Origin: Proteromonas lacertae
Taxonomy: Eukaryota; Sar; Bigyra; Opalinata; Proteromonadidae
Assembly: GCA_002245135.1 (NCBI GenBank)
Contig: NGBS01000302.1
Span: 1-64,000 of the forward strand
Direction of reading: 5' to 3'
Length of the DNA: 64,000 nt
Below, piece by piece: positions 27,615-40,266 of the stretch (position 1 is its first letter; each line of letters opens with the position of its first letter). The notes beneath the pieces were generated by a model that searched no databases, had not been told where the DNA came from, and saw only the letters and a list, made by a program, of their open reading frames with translations. Position numbers and translations under genes: made by a program.

Positions 27615-30425
27615 CTATTCTTTTGTTTCAGAAAGTGGAGGTAATTTGTATGTTCTTGGCTTAGGTACAACTTCTTCATTATCATTCACAGAATTCGGAT
27701 TATGTGTACTGGTTGTGTTCATTATACTAGACACTTTCTCTTCTTCTTCAGTTGTTGCATCTCTTAATACTTGATTTGATCCTATCCTTGGTCTTTGTCT
27801 TCCACTATTTCCTCTTGATCTTCTGCTATTATTCATGGATGGTGGTGGTTCATGAGGTGGTGGAGATGGCCCTGCTATTGGTGGATTGGCTGATACTATC
27901 TCTGAATTGATTGGTTGTAATTTAGCCATACGATATGGATGTATTTCTGATATTGGAGGTGGTGCTTGTGGTTGTGAATGATGAAGCTGGTGGTTTTTCT
28001 TCACATTTCTGTTCAACAATTGATTGTTGTGGTTGTTCTACACTTGATGTATACATTTGAGCTCTATTTATTCCTGTATAATTATTATTGTTATTATTTG
28101 TTTCAGCAATTGTAGATGAAAGTGGTGGTAATAATGTTGATTCATTAATTGATTGCTTTTCTTTCATTTAAACCAGTTGATAATCTTTTAAACGCTGTTC
28201 CACTGTTTGTCTTCTTCTCTGATTCTCTCTTCATATAATCTTTTAATAGACTTGGAGATGGTGCTCTTATATTGCACTTCAGCATTTGATGAAAGTTTTC
28301 TTCCACTTAATTTAGTGGATGAATGTCCTTGTTTTGGTGTTGTTATTGAATTGGATGGTGGTTGTGGTTGTTGGAGTAATGGAGGTGGTTTATATTGATT
28401 AGCTGGTGTATTATTTAATGATATTGGTCTTGATACACCTGTGGATGCAATTTGAACACCTAATCTTGGGCTTGTCATTATTTTACATTCACTGTAAATT
28501 GATTGGTCTATATCCTTTCGAATTGTATCAATCTTGTAGGCGTTTCTATTTCTTTTACTCTTTTCATATTTGTCTGTATCATCATTTATTGCTTTTAATT
28601 CTTTTATATCATTGTATATTTGATCTTGTTTAAAATCAAACTCTAATTCATCTAATAAAGCCTTCTTTTGATTATTATACTCACTGAATTGAATATTTAA
28701 TCTGTTTTTAATAATTGCATCTTTTATCATTTCATCTATATGATAACTATGTGCTTCAATATCTGTTAATATCTTTTTTATTTGTAATACTTTTTGTGAA
28801 CTGAATTTCACATTGTTTTGAAGTATACATCTATGTTCCATTCTTATCGCATCTTTTTGTAATAAATCTTTGTTTGTATAATAGGGTAATGCTGTAGTAA
28901 AACTATTTTAAAAGAATATAAATGAAATATATAATATACGATAAATTTGGACAAAACAACAAAACTGTTAAGAATTGACATATTAACTCTGTAAATACTA
29001 AAATTGAGTCAATTGCAACTTGACTATTAATATTAATAATAAATATTTTAAAATATACACTTTTAAATTGTAAGATGTTAATGTGAATGTCAACCAAATA
29101 GGCATTGAACAATAAACTATCATAAGTGTTGTATAAAAGTGATAAAACACTGTTCTTCTCTTTTCCATATGTGAATCAACGGTCTTCATTGTAAAATAAT
29201 GGTAAAGTGTATATAATACACATCTATATATAGATAATAAATATATAAAAATATATAAATACTTTGCAGCTAGATTATAATAGGCTGAACCAAATTGATA
29301 AGTAAATGATGGTGCATCTTTTGGTGACAAATATATTCTGTGATAACATCCCATTAGTATTAGAATAAAATAAACAGCTGAAAATCCAGAGACAATAATT
29401 CTAGCATTGGCACTTATCTTTATTTTATATATTCTTACACCTTTAGCTATTAATAGAATATGAATTTCATATAGCATAGCTCCAAATGCATATATAATTG
29501 AAATGACATTCAATAGTTCTTCTATGCTTTTACCATTATTACATTGGGCAATAAATGTGATTAAATACAAAATATGTGTTATACACATTAATAATACACT
29601 TCCACTATTTAAAAATAAATTAAAATCATAATTATACAATAATATATTCATTACACTGAATAGATTGTTTGCAGCTCTTTAAATTCATTCTCATATAAAT
29701 ACAGTAGAATGTTAATAAGATATAGCAAATTGTAACAATTAAATCTATTTATAATTAGATATAAAATAAAGAATAAAATATACAAACTGAAAATAGTTCT
29801 TGTTGTTCATAAGATTTCTTTCTACAAAAGCCTGAATCAACATTTACACTGATATCATAATCCTCTATACTAATAAATCCACTGTTTAGTTCTTTCGTAA
29901 CGAATTGATCATATGTTGGACAGTTGCATAATGTCAAATAATAAAATCTAAACTCTTTTAATGCTTTTAGTTTGAAATGAATGTTTATTGTCTGTCTTTC
30001 ACTGTTTTTATCTTCTACAAAATCATTAAATCGAATCGAATTTGGAAAATCCATCATTACTTCAGATGTATTCTTTGCGTGAGTGTAAGGCATCTTTTCA
30101 GAACAATGTACGCTATATTGATCAAATAATAATAGATGCATACAATTTAAATAAACCTCCATTACCTTCATATATTACAAGTGTCAAATACTTTTGATTT
30201 GTTGTGAATGTAGCAGTTACACTGTTTGATATATAAAAATGTTATAATACCTGATTTCATTCAATGAATCTGGCTTTAAAAGCATATTTGCCTAACACCA
30301 CCCAGCTGTTTGCTGATGTAAACTTCTAATTTGAGTAAAATACACATATATACCTTCCCACTAAATTTATAAGATAGCACAGATGATAAAAAGCATGACA
30401 AGAAAAATATAACAGTTAAATTCAT
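27615..30425 (-). CDS. seven-helix receptor of the GPR180/TMEM145 type with long Pro-rich tail
   Basis: A multi-exon gene (about ten exons, about 800 residues). It starts with a signal peptide (MNLTVIFFLSCFLSSVLS), then about 190 extracellular residues with paired Cys (CNCPTYD, SGFCRKK). Seven hydrophobic segments follow between about 29,740 and 28,900, including ILYLITFIAQC, YAFGAMLYEIHILLIAKG and YFILILMGCYHRIYLSP. The layout, with a luminal N-domain then a 7TM, resembles GPR180/TMEM145. The cytoplasmic tail of about 400 residues is helical, then Gln/Pro/Ser-rich (PPPISEIHPYRMAKLQP). One frame change near 28.0 kb in the low-complexity tail is not explained by an obvious intron and is again +1. 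The extracellular and 7TM exons join cleanly in phase. Ligand unknown; family assignment is moderate. Confidence 0.55.
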
Positions 30426-30571
30426 GATAAGAATTTAAAAAACTGAACTGACAAACTGTTTCAAGTTTAAATTTAGGTACTTCAATATTATCCAAAAAAA
30501 AACAGTTATAACAAAAATCAAACGTAAAGTTATAACATATACGACTTAAATTAATTAAAATAACTATTAGT

Positions 30572-31153
30572 CTACTTTGAATATAATTCTACAGAACTAA
30601 AAAAACTATCAGAATCTTCTTCTAGCCATTTGTCAACAGCTATAGTTTGAGGGGGGAGTTCAAAACCTTTTTTATTAATTGAGTTTGTAATAGCTCTAAA
30701 AGTTAAATTCTTTGAATCCCTAATATTTGAGTTGCTAAATGAATCGTTTCTACTTAGTTTATTTACAAATGCTAAATTTTCAGATTGCTCTTCCGTTAAT
30801 TGAGGCATCTGATGAAGCGGAGTTTTGTGTAGCGGATTATTAGGATTTAAGGGTGAATTATAAATATTTGCAGTTTGTATTTTGTTCTTTGACATCATAT
30901 AGGTATTTGTATATGATCCAGATTTTAAACGACAAGAAGGGACTGAAGCTATTGTAGATATTGGTTCATGTATAATTTTCGTGTTATTCGTTGTTTTACT
31001 ATGAATTATATAAAAATACTATACAGTTTAACTTCATCTTTTTTCTCATCCCTTGCTTCTGTCTTAACAATCTCTGGAACAACAGCCACTTGTCTTTCTA
31101 TTTTTTCATTTAAATAATATAAAAATACTGTTTCCTATACAATGCCTAAACAT
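30572..31153 (-). CDS. small unknown protein
   Basis: Three inferred exons give about 175 residues: a short first exon beginning MFRHC, a middle exon with QVAVVPEIVKTEARDEKKDE, and a last exon rich in Asn/Ser/Pro (YNSPLNPNNPLHKTPLHQMPQL). The last exon ends ELYSK. Intron borders follow the local GTAT...TAG pattern and keep the frame. No domain recognised; mostly disordered. Confidence 0.5.
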
Positions 31154-31287
31154 ATTATTAAGCTAACATAAAATAAAAATTAAAAAAAAAGAATTTTTGT
31201 TTAATTAAAAAATCTATCCGTTTTTGATGGTTGATCAAAACACAATTAAATCAAACGCTTATTCAAATATTATATATGTTAAATTTA

Positions 31288-32008
31288 TTATAGAGGATCA
31301 TGGAATGCTTTGTATATACGATTCGCTTTCTTTTCTCCTAATCCTATTTATAATCAAGTATTAAATTATTTAAATACCAGGACATGATAATAAATCACTT
31401 ACACTAGCATTCATAATATTTTTCATTGTTCCAAATGTCAGTAATAAGTTTTTTACATCAGTTTTATTAACAGAACGAATAGTACATAAAATTGTTGTAC
31501 ATTGGGATAGAAAGTCATCACCAACTGATTCTTTTATAGAGTCAGTTGACATGGTATTTAAATTCTAAACATATATTTCATATTTAAATATTACATATAC
31601 CTTACAATTCATAATATAATTAGCACATTCAGAATTTGATTGACATAAAATGAGTACTAATCCACTTAATACACAATATACATTCAAATCAGTTAAATAT
31701 AATTCAGAATCATCTATGTCATTGATGACTAGTATAAATTTGTGTAAATATTTAAACAAACAAGAACTTCGATTTTTTATATATTGAGGATGTAAACGAT
31801 GGTATTTTAGACTTAGATACAAAATTCCTATATCAGAACAAGGTTCAAAGTCACATTTTATTCCAGAATCAAAATTGCATGGAACTGTAATATATTTTAG
31901 CAATGGATTGGATTTTTGATTTGGATTTATTAATAATTGCCTCTCTGAAGAGATTATTCTTGGTTTTTTGGAATTATCCTCTTCTGAAGTTAACTCTTTT
32001 CTTTTCAT
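31288..32008 (-). CDS. ERCC1: ERCC1/Rad10 nucleotide-excision repair subunit
   Basis: About 220 residues in three exons. NPLLKYITVPCNF and LYLSLKYHRLHPQYI match the central nuclease-like domain of ERCC1. TILCTIRSVNKTDVKNLLLTFG and the helix-hairpin-helix SDLLSCPGI / GLGEKKANRIYKAFHDP match the C-terminal (HhH)2 domain. ERCC1 is the non-catalytic partner of XPF, cutting 5' of lesions in excision repair and crosslink repair. Like other ERCC1 proteins it lacks the catalytic ERKx3D motif. Shorter at the N-terminus than the human protein. Confidence 0.88.
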
Positions 32009-32183
32009 GATGTTATCTAAAATAATAATGATAGTAAATGTTATATGTAATACTATGGAATGAGAAAAATGAGAATAAAAATGTATTAAGTTTGATTATG
32101 GTTTGTATATTTAAAATGATAATATTAGAAAATAAAGCTAATTTAATAAGTTATAAGTTTTAATTATGATGTAAAGTAGTTGA

Positions 32184-33257
32184 TCATAAAGTTATCTGAC
32201 AATTAGGGTATTTATCTTTCACTTCTTGTTGTAATTCTTCTTTACCTTCTGTAATATTACCAGTGAAAACTATTTCTTTTAAATTTGTCAAACTACTCAT
32301 AGAATCTAAGAGTATTTGAAGATGTGAATTGTTGAAATCCATATTATTCATCTTCAATTTAGTCAAATTCACTAACGATGGAATAGCATTACATATTTCT
32401 TTACCATTCTCCTCATCTAAACGATTTAAAGATATATCAAGCTCAGTAAGATTTGTTATTGTTTTAAAACTAGCAGATAATTCTTTCACTCCTTTATCTT
32501 TCATATTAACACAAATCATTTTTAGATTTGTTAAGTCAGTGAGATAGGTCAAATTATTACCAAATTCTTGTATATCAACGAAGGAGTTGTATGATATATT
32601 TAAAGATTTTAACTTTGAAATAGATGATAGATTCTTGAAAAATGGAGTAAAACCTTCTTCTTCATTATAAAAATTGTTACAACTCAAATCCAATACTTCT
32701 AACTGTGGCAAATTAACTAAGTTTGTGCTGAAATCAATTAAATTAGTTATTTTATTTCCAGATAAATCGAGTGATACTAATTTGGATAAATATTTCTTGT
32801 TTATATTGGCATTTAAATCATCTAAATTGATAAATAAATTTTCTGAAATATCAAGGTTTTCTAAATCAGGAATTGATGATAAGCACTTCATGAAAGTAGA
32901 AAAGCCGTCTAAATCTCTAAAATAAGGTGAAAATTTAATAACTTTGATATTTGATGGAAATTTCACTTCTTTTTCAAGATTATCTATTTATTATATTTTT
33001 ACTAAACATGTAATACGATAGAATATAATTGAATTAATTGTAGGAACTTCTGATACTTTACTCAAAAAGTAATCAATACTATTGTAACAATATTCAACAG
33101 TCGCTATTTTATCTTCTTTTAAATATTCTATTCTTGTATCAATAGTTTTTTGTTCTTTTTCTAAATCAATTGGATCTGCTTGTTTAGGAGCTGGAGTTAC
33201 TTTATTTTCTTCTACTGGAACAATTTTAACACTAGCAGTTGATGATCCACAACCCAT
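32184..33257 (-). CDS. N-acylated leucine-rich repeat protein
   Basis: Two exons, about 345 residues. Exon 1 starts MGCGSS (myristoyl on Gly2, palmitoyl possible on Cys3). It continues with an acidic/Lys linker and a helix, then an intron near 32,990-33,025. Exon 2 has about nine RI-type leucine-rich repeats (LDISENLFINL, LDLSGNKITNL, LDISLNRLDEENG). No kinase part is present. It resembles the LRR part of the gene at 10.4-12.8 kb and probably derives from the same family, having lost the pseudokinase. Expected at the inner face of a membrane. Confidence 0.72.
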
Positions 33258-33350
33258 TCAATGATATATTCTATTTTAAAGAAATAAAACGACTAAAGGT
33301 TTGATATCTTATTTGTTATTTTATTTTGAAAATTTGACTGTTTAGAAATT

Positions 33351-34177
33351 ATGAATGATGATTATAACATATTGAAAGAATGGGGGATTATAAAATCTGA
33401 ACCAGCAGATACATCAGTATATTTTACATGTTTTTTATGAATAGAGTGCTGTTAGTACACCAAAATCAACTTCCTCTTCGAAACTGTCGTCTTTACAATC
33501 TCAATGTAAAGTTTTAAAATATCAACTTACACCTGAACAATGTAAATCAACACCAAAATGCCGTTCTCAATCATCAACTCCAAAATCAAACAAATCTTTT
33601 AATAAATCACAACAAAATACTCCAAATAAAGTATTACATTATCAATTGACTGTACAACAACTCAAAGAATTAAATGAAAAGAGTGAAGTTTCAACTCCAT
33701 CAAAATCTTCAATAAAATCAAATGAAACATTAAATTCAAATAGTAATAATAGTGATAATAATAATAATAAATCTATGCAGAATAATAAAATAAGTTCCAA
33801 TTGTTCTCAGAGAAGATATGAATATTCTTATCCTTATTTGCCAGAATATCAACCAATTAATAAAAATGATATAAAAATAGCTAGATGTGTAAGTGGAACA
33901 AAAGATGGTATAAAACTCTATATAATATATAATAATAAATAGCATTACTATTAGCAGATTATCTAAGATTAATATCTCCTAGAAAGAAAACTGTTTATGA
34001 TTATTCAATCAAACCATGTGATAATAACAAGCCAATTCCAAAATATACAGGGAATGTTAAAGTTATATCTCCAACCAAAAGTAGAGAGGTGAAAACTGTA
34101 TATTTATTACACAATTAATTTATATATTTTTGTTATAGTTTTATCGAACTACAAACCAGAATTATGGAGATGTATAA
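33351..34177 (+). CDS. unknown protein with repeated (V)L(K/H)YQLT motif
   Basis: Four exons, about 240 residues, each intron joining in phase (28 bases near 33,403; about 35 bases near 33,910; about 50 bases near 34,088). Ser/Thr/Lys/Asn-rich and mostly disordered. It carries two copies of a short motif, VLKYQLTPEQ and VLHYQLTVQQ, separated by SxTPxS-type spacers. The C-terminus has ALLLADYLRLISPRKK and ends YGDV. No family recognised. The repeated motif suggests a linear binding element. Confidence 0.55.
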
Positions 34178-34353
34178 ATACTTTTTTTTTTTCAAATATT
34201 TTATTTATTTAATCTTTTCATTTTTAAATTATTTTCTTCAAACACACACGCAATTAAATCATAATATAATTAGATTAATACACATAACAAATTAAAAATC
34301 AATCTCAATCTTCTTAAATTAACAAGAAATGATGAGATTCAACATCTAATACA

Positions 34354-35619
34354 TCAAATATCATCATCTGTAGCTGGAGAAACAATAGATAAAAAATCAG
34401 TATTATTTATTGTATTCTTATCCATAGTAGTTGATTCATCATTAATATTAACTTCAATAGATGATTTTTGTGATAGAAAAGGATGTAATAAAGCATCAGA
34501 AGCAGACATCCTTTTCTTTGGATCATTAATTAATAAATGACGAATAAAATCTTTAGCATTTTCAGATATATCCTTCCAAATACTATTCGGAAATTTATAT
34601 ACATTTTCTATTATCCTTCTTGCTTTTCGATCATTGGACTCGTCATCAAAGGGAAGTAATCCACTTAATAAAACATAACAAATCACACCCAAACTCCACA
34701 TATCCACTTTATTGGTATAATTCTGTTTGGGATCTAGTAGTTCTGGTGATGTATAATCTATTGTTGCTCTAACTGGAGTAGATGGGTTCTATAAACATAT
34801 GAAAATAAAAACAAAACATATATATATATACATCACCGATATCAAAAATGGCAGTTCCAAAATCTATTAATTTCACTCTATAATAGGATGTTCCACCACC
34901 CTGAGAATATTTTGTTATTTTCTACACAGTCTATATCATCATCTTCTTCATCATTGTCATCTTCTTCATCACCTTCATATCTTGACTGTTTTTCTGTTAA
35001 TAACAAGATATTATCCAATTTTAAATCTCTATGAATTATACTATTCTTGTGTAAATATTGTAAGGCTGAAGTAATCTGACGAATTATGATTTTTGTGTCA
35101 TTTTCAGGTAAAAACTATTACATATATATGATATATGATATACTGCTCTATCAGTTAATTCTTTAAATAGTTCAATTCCTTTAATATACTCTTCTACAAT
35201 TACATAACAATTCTTGTTCTCATAGAAGTCTTTGAAGTGAACTATATTTTTATGATGTATCTATAAAATAAAATTCAATGTAATACCTTCTTGATGATCT
35301 TAACCTCTAAACTAATATCTTCGACATTTAACACTGAATTCTTCTCGATAACTTTCATTGCCACCATTTCTCCTTCACCTGAACTTCCTATATATACGGT
35401 TGAATATCCTCCACTTGCCAATTTAGCAATTATATGGTATTTACAGTTGGAGAGAGTATTAAAAATATCCCTATTCGCATTATCATAAAATACTATACTC
35501 TTTAGAATAAACGTCCTTCTTGCAGTTATCAATTTCATCTAACATGATTAAAACAAAGGAGAAATAATACCATTTTCAGGCTCTGAGTCAGACAGCTCTT
35601 TAGTACACGTGCTGCCCAT
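34354..35619 (-). CDS. N-acylated CAMK-like protein kinase
   Basis: About 350 residues from seven exons. Starts MGSTCTK (myristoyl Gly2, possible palmitoyl Cys5) followed by an acidic leader. The kinase domain appears complete: [79 protein letters not shown]. An acidic insert (about 15 Asp/Glu) sits between the catalytic loop and DFG. A 25-base intron (GTAGAAAATA...TTCTCAG) is needed to keep the frame before DFG. CAMK-like by its C-lobe. Anchored to membrane by inference; substrate unknown. Confidence 0.78.
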
Positions 35620-35955
35620 TACTTAGGCAATAAAAGTAATGAAATAAGGAATGGGATGATAAAATAACAATTGAATGTATTTTTGAATTTTAACGATTCA
35701 ATGTTTATTAAATTATGAGTTAATGACGATAGTCCACATAGAGATTCTGTGATATATATGAAGTAAAATGTGATATAATTATGTGTGTGAATTATTTTTG
35801 AAGAAATCAACACGGAGATAAGTGAAAAATGTAATTGAAAATAGAGTTTGGAATATTGGTAAATGACATTCGTCATTTTGTATAATGTGTAATTATGACA
35901 TTTTTACTTTACACAGAAAAAATGTATAATCAAAAGAGTAATAAAATCAAATCAG
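35620..35955. other. intergenic, no features seen
   Basis: About 335 bases between the kinase start and the stop of the acyl-CoA synthetase gene. No convincing ORF, RNA gene or repeat; presumably promoter of the kinase and 3' end of the synthetase gene. Confidence 0.5.
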
Positions 35956-38058
35956 TTAATTACTTGGTTGAGTGTCATACATATTATCGATTTCTTTAGC
36001 AAAAGCAGCATAGATTGCCTTTCTTTTCAATTTCATTGTTGGTGTAACTTCACCAGTATTCATACCAAAATCTCTATCAAGAATTACATATTTACGAATA
36101 CTATTAAAATATAATAATTATTACAAATACTTTTGAGCTTGTGAGATTGAAAAATCGTGATTATACTTGTCAATACCTCTTGTAATATATTCAGCGAATT
36201 TTGGGCATTTTATTGCTTCATTGATTGAAGTAGCTGTACTACCTATTTGTTTAGCTACTTGAAGACATTCTTTTGATAATCGATCTGTTCCTTCACCTTC
36301 AGCATCAGGCACAGATTTGAGAGTGAATAAAACAGATAAAAACTTCTTTTGATCACCAATAACAACACAATTTGAGATAATTGGCATAATATCTTTCAAT
36401 TTATCTTCAATATACACTGGTGCAACATTTTCACCACCCTATATCAGTATATTATATATTATATATACAGCTGTAATGATAATATCCTTTAATCTACCAG
36501 TAACTTCAAGAAATCCATCTTCATCAACTGTTCCAATATCACCAGTATGGACATAGCCTTCACTATCAATAGTCTCTTTAGTAGCAGCTTCATCATCTTT
36601 ATAACCCATACAAACATTTCTTCCAGTAAAAACAATTTCACCTGTTGATTCTACTATTTTTAGATGAATACCAGCCATTGCATATCCACATTTACCTATT
36701 CTCCACTTCTCAATGAAATTAATAGTAATTGGACCTGTTCCTTCACTTTGACCTAACAATTCACACACTGGAATACCAAAATCAGCAAAGAATTGAACAA
36801 CTTCTTTAGCTAAAGGAGCACCAGATGAAACACCTTGTCGTAACTTATCTAAACCTAATTTCTTATGCATTTTATCTAATACTAAAGCTTTGGCTAATGA
36901 ATAACAGCAGTTTGATTTGATTGTGTTTTTATATTGCATATTATGCGATTCTATATGTCCTTTTGACCTTGCCCATTCTGTTAATCTTTTGGTTATAAAG
37001 TTCATTTCACTTATGTTCTTGGAGATTGCATCTTTCATCTTTTCCCATACTCGTGGAACACCTAATTGAACGAAAGGTCTTGCTTTTTGAATTGTTTGCA
37101 ACAATGTTCCTTTTAAAGCATCTGGTCTGGCAAAGTATAATGTAATATTTATTCTATATTCAAATAATAATAATAATAATTATATATATACTGTAACATC
37201 AAATGTAAATCCACTAATTGTGCAGCAATATGACTTAATGGTAAATAACTTACAAAGTGAATAGATGGATAAAATTTCTTTCTAAAATATTCAAACTGAT
37301 CTTCATGAGTCATTCCTAGTAATGTATAAATAGCACTTCTTGCTGTAAATGTCAAATTATCGTGTGATATTAATACAGCTTTTGGATTACCAGTTGTACC
37401 ACTGGTAAAGATAATTGAACAACATTGGTTTGGCTTGATTGTTTCCATAACTTTATCCAAATCAGCACTTGGTTCATCTCTTCCAATTTTCATAAATTCT
37501 TCGAAATAATATACTGGATAACCTAAGTCTGGTTTAGCTACACCTTCATGATTATATATTATTAAACCTTTACATTTAAATTCACCTTTTAAGGCAATAT
37601 ATTTTTTTAACTGCTTTTCACCATCTACTAAGACAAATGAACAATCTGAGAGTTTTGCACAATATAGACAGGATTGTGGTGAATTGGTTGAATATATTCC
37701 ACAACCTACACCTCCAGCAAATATAGCACCCATATATCCAAATGCCCATTCTGGAGAGTTAAAACCAATTATATCTAATGACTCATATCTTTGGAATCCA
37801 CATTTAATCAAGGCTCTAGCAAAACTATTTGAGAAATAGAATTAAAAATAGGAGATATACCAACAGCATTCGTCGTAATATTGTTTGTATGTCCAGGTTT
37901 CATCTTTGCAACTTACTAATGCTACAGTATCACCATCAGTCTCTATCATCTTTCTTAAACTCTATAGAATTGTAAAGAGAAACAGATACTTCCATTACTG
38001 TTCTCGGTAGTTGAGCACCAAATCCTGATTGCATCAATTCGCAGTCTAGTTTGGCCAT
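35956..38058 (-). CDS. bubblegum-type long-chain acyl-CoA synthetase (ACSBG-like)
   Basis: About 635 residues in seven exons. Activates fatty acids to acyl-CoA through an acyl-adenylate. The AMP-binding signature is IIFTSGTTGNPKAVLISHDN, with Ala where Gly is usual. GFNSPEWAFGYMGAIFAGG, SYLPLSHIAAQ, FARPDALKG and GVPRVWEK are characteristic of the ACSBG branch. LGQSEGTGP, YVHTGDIGTVDEDGFLEVTGRLKDIIITA and GGENVAPVYIE complete the adenylation core. Start at 38058 (MAKLDCE) is chosen because the 36-base upstream alternative in another frame does not join the next exon. Exons join in phase at introns of 28-60 bases. No transmembrane segment is apparent. Confidence 0.87.
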
Positions 38059-38203
38059 TAATGGTTGTAGTAGTGTATGGCAAATCTGGAGTATTGTAGT
38101 ATGACATATTTTTTTATAAATTAGGTAATTGGCTTGATTTTGTCAAACTATATTCAAAAGTTGACACTGACATAGGTAATAAAAATGTCAAATCTAAATT
38201 AAA
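38059..38203. promoter_or_regulatory. short divergent promoter
   Basis: Only about 145 bases separate the start of the acyl-CoA synthetase (minus) and of the coiled-coil zinc-finger gene (plus), so both promoters must share this stretch. No motif stands out. Confidence 0.4.
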
Positions 38204-40122
38204 ATGAATGAAACTGTATAGAATATATTTTTATTTGATAATAGGATAAAATAGACAAGACATTACAACTTAATAGTTATCTGTATTTGTATACAGAAGC
38301 TAATAAGCAGATCAACAACTTAAAAGAAGAAATACAATTAAAAGATAAAACTCTATTGAATACTCAGAAAAAAATAGAAGATCTTCAAAAATGTAGTGAT
38401 ATTCACAATAACAAAGATGATTTCTGTTATTCACAAAATGAAGGTATAGATTTGGTTTATACAAGTTCTAACAAATTAAAAGATCATATTTTATATGATA
38501 ATTTAGTTGCATACTCTTGCAAAACATCCAATTATTACATCTCACTAAACTGACCTGAATAAAATTAAATCATCATTATTGAATAGGATCAGTGAACTAG
38601 AAAAAGATAAGATATCTACAGGAAACAGAGTTATCTATTTTAAAATCACAAAATGAAAAGATTCAATCACAAAAACTAGCATCTACATCATTATGTAAGA
38701 CATTAGATGATGATTATCATCAATTAAAGTCAAATTTTGAGAAATACAAATTAGATATGACAGAATCAATAGAACAAACACTGAAACAATCCACAACAAC
38801 AATACAAAAGTTAAAACAAGAAAATGAAAAATTGAAAGATCAAAATCTCAATTTAAAAACAAAATATGAGATATTAGAAAAAGAGCAAATAGAAAAGAAT
38901 CAGCAAATCGAAGAAATCAAAACATTAAAACAAAAATATGAAAATCATACTAAAATCAACAAAAGAATAATAGAAAAAATAATAACAGAATTAAATACTA
39001 AATTAACTAAATTAGTAGAAGAAAATGAAGAGTTAAAGAAGAAGAATGAAGATTTAGAGGTTGAAGTGACAAGTTATTCCAATTTAATACATGTAGATGA
39101 AGAAAGTGGAAGGCTTGAAATATCTCAAACTCCAATGTCAGATAAATCATTTTCATTTAATAATTATTCAGCTTCACCATCTCCATCTCATAATAGAGTT
39201 ATTCCTACAGTTATTAATACAGATTAATAATAATAATAATGATGTAATAATTAGCAATAATTCCTTCAATGATTTATTTCAAATTATTTCTCCAATAAGA
39301 AATCGTGATAGTAATGATAATTATATAATGATAAATTATAATGGTATTAGTTCAATAGTAAAAGATGATATAATAGATGGTTATGAACAAAAAATTACAG
39401 AATTAGAGAATAAGATAAAAGAAATTGAAGATAAACATGAGAAAATCAATTTAGAATTTGAGAAAGTGGAAAGAATATTTTCTGACTCTACAATGTCTAG
39501 AGATTCAATTTCACGTGATTCATTCAGTGTGGATGGTATAGAAAGATCATTCTCATTTTCATCACCAAAGCCAATTAAACATTTAACGATCTATGAAGGA
39601 AATATAGTTAATTGTATATCAGAATATTATCCAAATAACAATAATGAAGAAGAGAATAGAAAATTGAATGAAATAAAGAAACTATATGAAGGACTACTAC
39701 TTTCTACTAATAACAGTTCAAATACTTCATTTAATTCATCAATCAATACAACAACAATATTAAAAGATGAAGAATTGGATTTTGACAAACCTGTATTTGG
39801 TGTAAAAGTATTTGATGTTATTACATTGAAAGATAATCATACTCGTAGTAGTCCATTGAAGAATAGAAGAGTAGATGTTAGTCAATTGTTGAAAAGACAA
39901 GCAATTAATCAATTGAAAAAGAATGAGGAGAAAAATAAAGATGAAGAGGTTGATCCTACTCTTTGTCCATTGTGTAAAAAGAAAATAGCAAAGAAGATGA
40001 TTTGTCATCTTTGTAAGAAGAATTATTGTTATGATTGTTGTAAGAATCATGTAGTTATTCCTGGAAAGAATTATAAAAGATTTGTTTGTAACACGTGTAA
40101 TAGTAATATAACCCAAAACTAA
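38204..40122 (+). CDS. coiled-coil protein with C-terminal FYVE-like treble-clef zinc finger
   Basis: About 620 residues. After a short first exon (MNET) comes a long coiled coil (INNLKEEIQLKDKTLLNTQ, TTIQKLKQENEKLKDQN), an Asn/Ser-rich middle, a second helix, and a final eight-Cys cluster at about 39,955-40,110: CPLC-x9-CHLC-x4-CYDC-x16-CNTC. The spacing resembles FYVE fingers, but the RRHHCR lipid-binding motif is absent. Three frame changes, each +1, fall near 38,551, 38,610-38,650 and 39,200-39,226. The last is resolved by a 25-base GTTATT...ACAG intron. The first two could be one 116-base intron or two single-base shifts. Role in membrane traffic is a guess from the finger. Confidence 0.6.
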
Positions 40123-40266
40123 TTTAAAAGTGTTGTCTTTTGTTGGTATTGTACAAATTTTAATTGAAAATATACCCGTTTCAAATTTCGTTTTGTTTTT
40201 TAATAACTGTAATATAATCACTTATAACATCTATTTATTGAAATTAGTATATTGATTCAATAAAAA

